DNA of 64,000 nucleotides from contig NZ_AUBV01000008.1 of NCBI RefSeq assembly GCF_000429425.1, positions 1 through 64,000 of the forward strand, in the 5' to 3' direction. Positions within the stretch are counted from its first letter, which is position 1. Every line of letters begins with the position of its first letter. A program made the position numbers and the translations under genes. Shown in pieces: positions 61,870 to 64,000 of this stretch. This DNA comes from Algoriphagus mannitolivorans DSM 15301 (GTDB lineage Bacteria; Bacteroidota; Bacteroidia; Cytophagales; Cyclobacteriaceae). A model generated the notes under the pieces. The model did no database searches. It worked only from the letters and a program-made list of their open reading frames with translations, and had not been told where the DNA came from.

Positions 61870-62557
61870 AATTCTTTTCGTTTTCAATGACTTCTTTGGC
61901 CAGCTGGACGATCTGATCCACTTGCTCGTCAAAGGTCAGGTTACTGGTATCAATTTCTACTGCGTCTGGCATTTTGGTCAGCGGGCTTTCTTTTCGGGAA
62001 GAATCTATTCTGTCCCTTTCGGCCAAGTTGCTTTGGATTTCCTCCAAATCAACCAACTCTCCTTTTTCCAGAAGCTCTTGTTGTCTTCTTGCTGCCCGCG
62101 TATCCAGATCCGCAGTCATAAATATTTTCAATTCCGCCTCCGGAAAGACGACAGATCCTATGTCCCTACCATCCATCACCACTCCTTTTTTCTTACCCAA
62201 ACGCTGTTGTTGCGCCACTAATTCTTTTCGGATTTCCTTTACTGTGGCTATTTCACTCACTTTTTCAGATACACGCATGGACCGAATGTCTTGTTCCACA
62301 TTCAGACCATTGAGGTAAGTTTCTTGTTTTTGGGAATCAGGATTGATCTGAAAAGAAATCTCAAGGGTTTTCAGACCTTTTTCCACATCATGTGGGATAG
62401 TCGGAGAAAGATAATTGTTCAAAAAATGAAGGGTCGCTGCCCGATACATTGCCCCTGAATCTATATAGGTAAATCCTAAGGCTTTGGCTACTGCCTTTGC
62501 CGTCGAACTCTTCCCGCAACCCGAATATCCATCTATGGCGATGACGATTTTGCCCAT
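61853..62557 (-). CDS. cmk: Cytidylate kinase
   Basis: 234 aa P-loop kinase: DGYSGCGKSSTAKAVAKAL at the N terminus (P-loop residues ~10-17), GAMYRA, and MDGRDIGSVVFPEAELKIFM with RxxQ-type ARRQQ in the lid region. Converts CMP/dCMP to the diphosphate. First gene of the cmk-ispH pair. Confidence 0.96.
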   Translation of the reverse strand: MGKIVIAIDGYSGCGKSSTAKAVAKALGFTYIDSGAMYRAATLHFLNNYLSPTIPHDVEKGLKTLEISFQINPDSQKQETYLNGLNVEQDIRSMRVSEKVSEIATVKEIRKELVAQQQRLGKKKGVVMDGRDIGSVVFPEAELKIFMTADLDTRAARRQQELLEKGELVDLEEIQSNLAERDRIDSSRKESPLTKMPDAVEIDTSNLTFDEQVDQIVQLAKEVIENEKNYAGNH

Positions 62558-62594
62558 TCAAAAACCTGTCTTGGTTTGGCGTTTTAATTTTGGG

Positions 62595-62602
62595 CAAATA
62601 TA
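62595..62602 (-). promoter_or_regulatory. -7 box of cmk-ispH
   Basis: TATATTTG on the minus strand followed by CCC, exact -7 match, about 38 nt before the cmk ATG. It is back to back with the adenine deaminase promoter. Confidence 0.45.
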
Positions 62603-62650
62603 GTAGTTTTAATCCAAACGATTCCCTCAACTCCACTTCCAGTGGACATA

Positions 62651-62682
62651 TTGGGGGCTGAATCCCCTGATTTTTATATTTG
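62651..62682 (+). promoter_or_regulatory. Adenine deaminase promoter
   Basis: TTG (62651-62653), 21 nt, TATATTTG (62675-62682): complete -33/-7 match with allowed spacing. The box ends only 5 nt before the ATG at 62688, so the transcript would start at or next to the start codon. Confidence 0.55.
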
Positions 62683-62687
62683 CCCTT

Positions 62688-64000
62688 ATGATTCTACACG
62701 CCAACTTTGTCGATATCCCAAAACGGAGGATTTATCCTGTTGAACTTCAATGGTCTGCAGAAAAAATCATTTCCCTCACTCCTATTACCACTGAGGAAAA
62801 CTTACCCTATATCCTACCCGGGTTTATCGATGCCCATGTCCATGTGGAATCATCCATGCTGGTCCCGTCGGAATTTGCCCGATTAGCCGTTACTCACGGC
62901 ACGGTGGCAACTATCTCCGATCCTCATGAGATTGCCAATGTATGTGGTATGGCGGGAGTAGAATATATGATTGAGAATGGCAAACAGGTTCCATTTAAAT
63001 TCTATTTTGGCGCTCCTTCCTGTGTGCCTGCTACGCCTTTTGAGACAGCTGGTGGAGAAATTGATGCATCGGATATAGAAACCCTGATGAGCAGACCGGA
63101 AATTCATTATCTGGCAGAAATGATGAATTGGCCGGGAACCGTCAATCAGGATCCTTTGGTCATGGAGAAAATCAGAATTTCCCAAAAATATGGCAAGCCG
63201 ATCGACGGGCATGCTCCGGGGCTGAAAGGCGAATTGGCCGAGAAATACGTCAGCGCAGGACCGAGTACGGACCATGAATGCTTTACTTATGAAGAGGCTT
63301 TGGGGAAAATAAAACTCGGAATGAAAATTTCGATCAGAGAAGGATCCGCAGCCAAAAACTTTGAAGCCCTCATCGACTTGATAGATGATTATCCAGAGAT
63401 GATCATGTTCTGTTCAGATGACAAGCATCCTGATAATTTGGCCATCTCCCATATTAATGAATTAGCTGCGCGTGCAATAGCCAAAGGAAAGGACGCATTT
63501 GATGTACTTCGGGCAGCCTGCATCAATCCCATCCAACACTATTCATTGAATGTAGGGCAACTCAGAGCCGGAGACCCAGCAGATTTTATCCTGGTGAAGG
63601 ATCTGGAGAAATTTGAAGTGCTAGCCACTTATATACAAGGACAAAAAGTGGCTGAAAACGGAAAGACGCTGATTCCAAGCATCAAAAATGAGTTGATCAA
63701 TAATTTCCATACCTCTCTCAAAAAGCCAAAGGACTTTCAAATCCCTGCTTCCGGGAACAAAGTTAGAGTCATTGAAGCACTTGATGGACAGTTGATCACT
63801 CCAGAGATATCAGGAGAAATCATACTTCGCGAGGGCTTGGCAGAATCCAATTTGGAAAAGGACATACTCAAAATCACCGTAGTCAACCGCTACGAAGATG
63901 CTCCTCCTGCTGTGGCATTTATCAAAAACTTTGGTTTAAAGGCAGGCGCTATCGCTTCTTCCGTAGGGCATGATTCGCACAACATTATTGCAGTAGGTGT
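62688..64000 (+). CDS. ade: Adenine deaminase, partial at the right edge
   Basis: 437 full codons are present; roughly 100 more are expected. Amidohydrolase fold: [23 protein letters not shown] (metal-binding His pair and the ESSM signature of Ade), [26 protein letters not shown], and SDDKHPD. The enzyme deaminates adenine to hypoxanthine. Start chosen at the first ATG with the INxxVDxxxGxIYP-like opening ([15 protein letters not shown]). It is read divergently from cmk. The frame is open to the edge. Confidence 0.93.
   Translation, partial: MILHANFVDIPKRRIYPVELQWSAEKIISLTPITTEENLPYILPGFIDAHVHVESSMLVPSEFARLAVTHGTVATISDPHEIANVCGMAGVEYMIENGKQVPFKFYFGAPSCVPATPFETAGGEIDASDIETLMSRPEIHYLAEMMNWPGTVNQDPLVMEKIRISQKYGKPIDGHAPGLKGELAEKYVSAGPSTDHECFTYEEALGKIKLGMKISIREGSAAKNFEALIDLIDDYPEMIMFCSDDKHPDNLAISHINELAARAIAKGKDAFDVLRAACINPIQHYSLNVGQLRAGDPADFILVKDLEKFEVLATYIQGQKVAENGKTLIPSIKNELINNFHTSLKKPKDFQIPASGNKVRVIEALDGQLITPEISGEIILREGLAESNLEKDILKITVVNRYEDAPPAVAFIKNFGLKAGAIASSVGHDSHNIIAVG

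Overview
The window reads as a chromosomal segment of a Bacteroidota bacterium, most likely Cytophagales and probably a Cyclobacteriaceae or Algoriphagus-like lineage (inference). The support is direct: many promoters match the Bacteroidota consensus (TTG, 19-21 nt, TAnnTTTG), Shine-Dalgarno sequences are scarce, and the gene content is typical of the phylum (DUF2480, GLPGLI protein with a TonB-type barrel, Na+-NQR, M16 peptidase pair, GHMP kinase IspE, fused branched-chain 2-oxoacid dehydrogenase E1). The 5' end of a 16S rRNA gene lies at the left edge on the minus strand. Most genes are housekeeping genes; there is no prophage, insertion sequence or CRISPR array.

Layout. 1-4080 (minus): the 16S 5' end with its boxB/boxA leader and promoter, preceded by a tight operon rpmH-rnpA-ctpA-tsaB-DUF2480. 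4.1-10 kb: an M61 aminopeptidase on plus, then on minus a catalytic/non-catalytic M16 peptidase pair and a secreted protein that is a free-standing copy of the pair's extra C-terminal domain. 10-15.4 kb (minus): PfkB-type kinase, GNAT-like protein, secreted MORN/YwqK-repeat protein, RimO. 15.4-23.3 kb: a repeat-rich spacer, fused E1, a GNAT enzyme, two divergent sulfatases, TruA and an unknown secreted protein.

23.5-34.9 kb is the centre of interest: a nine-gene minus-strand branched-chain amino acid operon, ilvD-ilvB-ilvN-ilvC-leuA-leuC-leuD-cimA-leuB. Its 5' leader encodes an unannotated 18-residue peptide in which nine residues are Leu, Val or Ile. An intrinsic terminator follows immediately. 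The peptide's stop codon lies inside a 10-nt segment perfectly complementary to the terminator's 5' arm, which is a compact ribosome-mediated attenuator. The Leptospira-type citramalate synthase suggests that isoleucine can be made from pyruvate as well as threonine.

35.2-42.4 kb: ispE, a RHH/MazF toxin-antitoxin pair with an operator-like palindrome over its promoter, an EamA transporter, an LptF/G permease, a Tgt lacking the usual zinc cysteines, and an overlapping glycosyltransferase-sigma factor-rsmG set. 43-54.8 kb (plus): an outer-membrane barrel protein with its GLPGLI partner, DnaE with an N-terminal DEDDh exonuclease fused to it, thioredoxin, the mnmH-selD selenouridine pair and a TolB-like propeller. 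54.8-62.6 kb (minus): DUF502, a DUF1080 protein, nqrABCDE without nqrF, ispH and cmk. A plus-strand adenine deaminase runs off the right edge.

All family names come from recognising motifs by eye, without database searches. Promoters and hairpins were read by eye.
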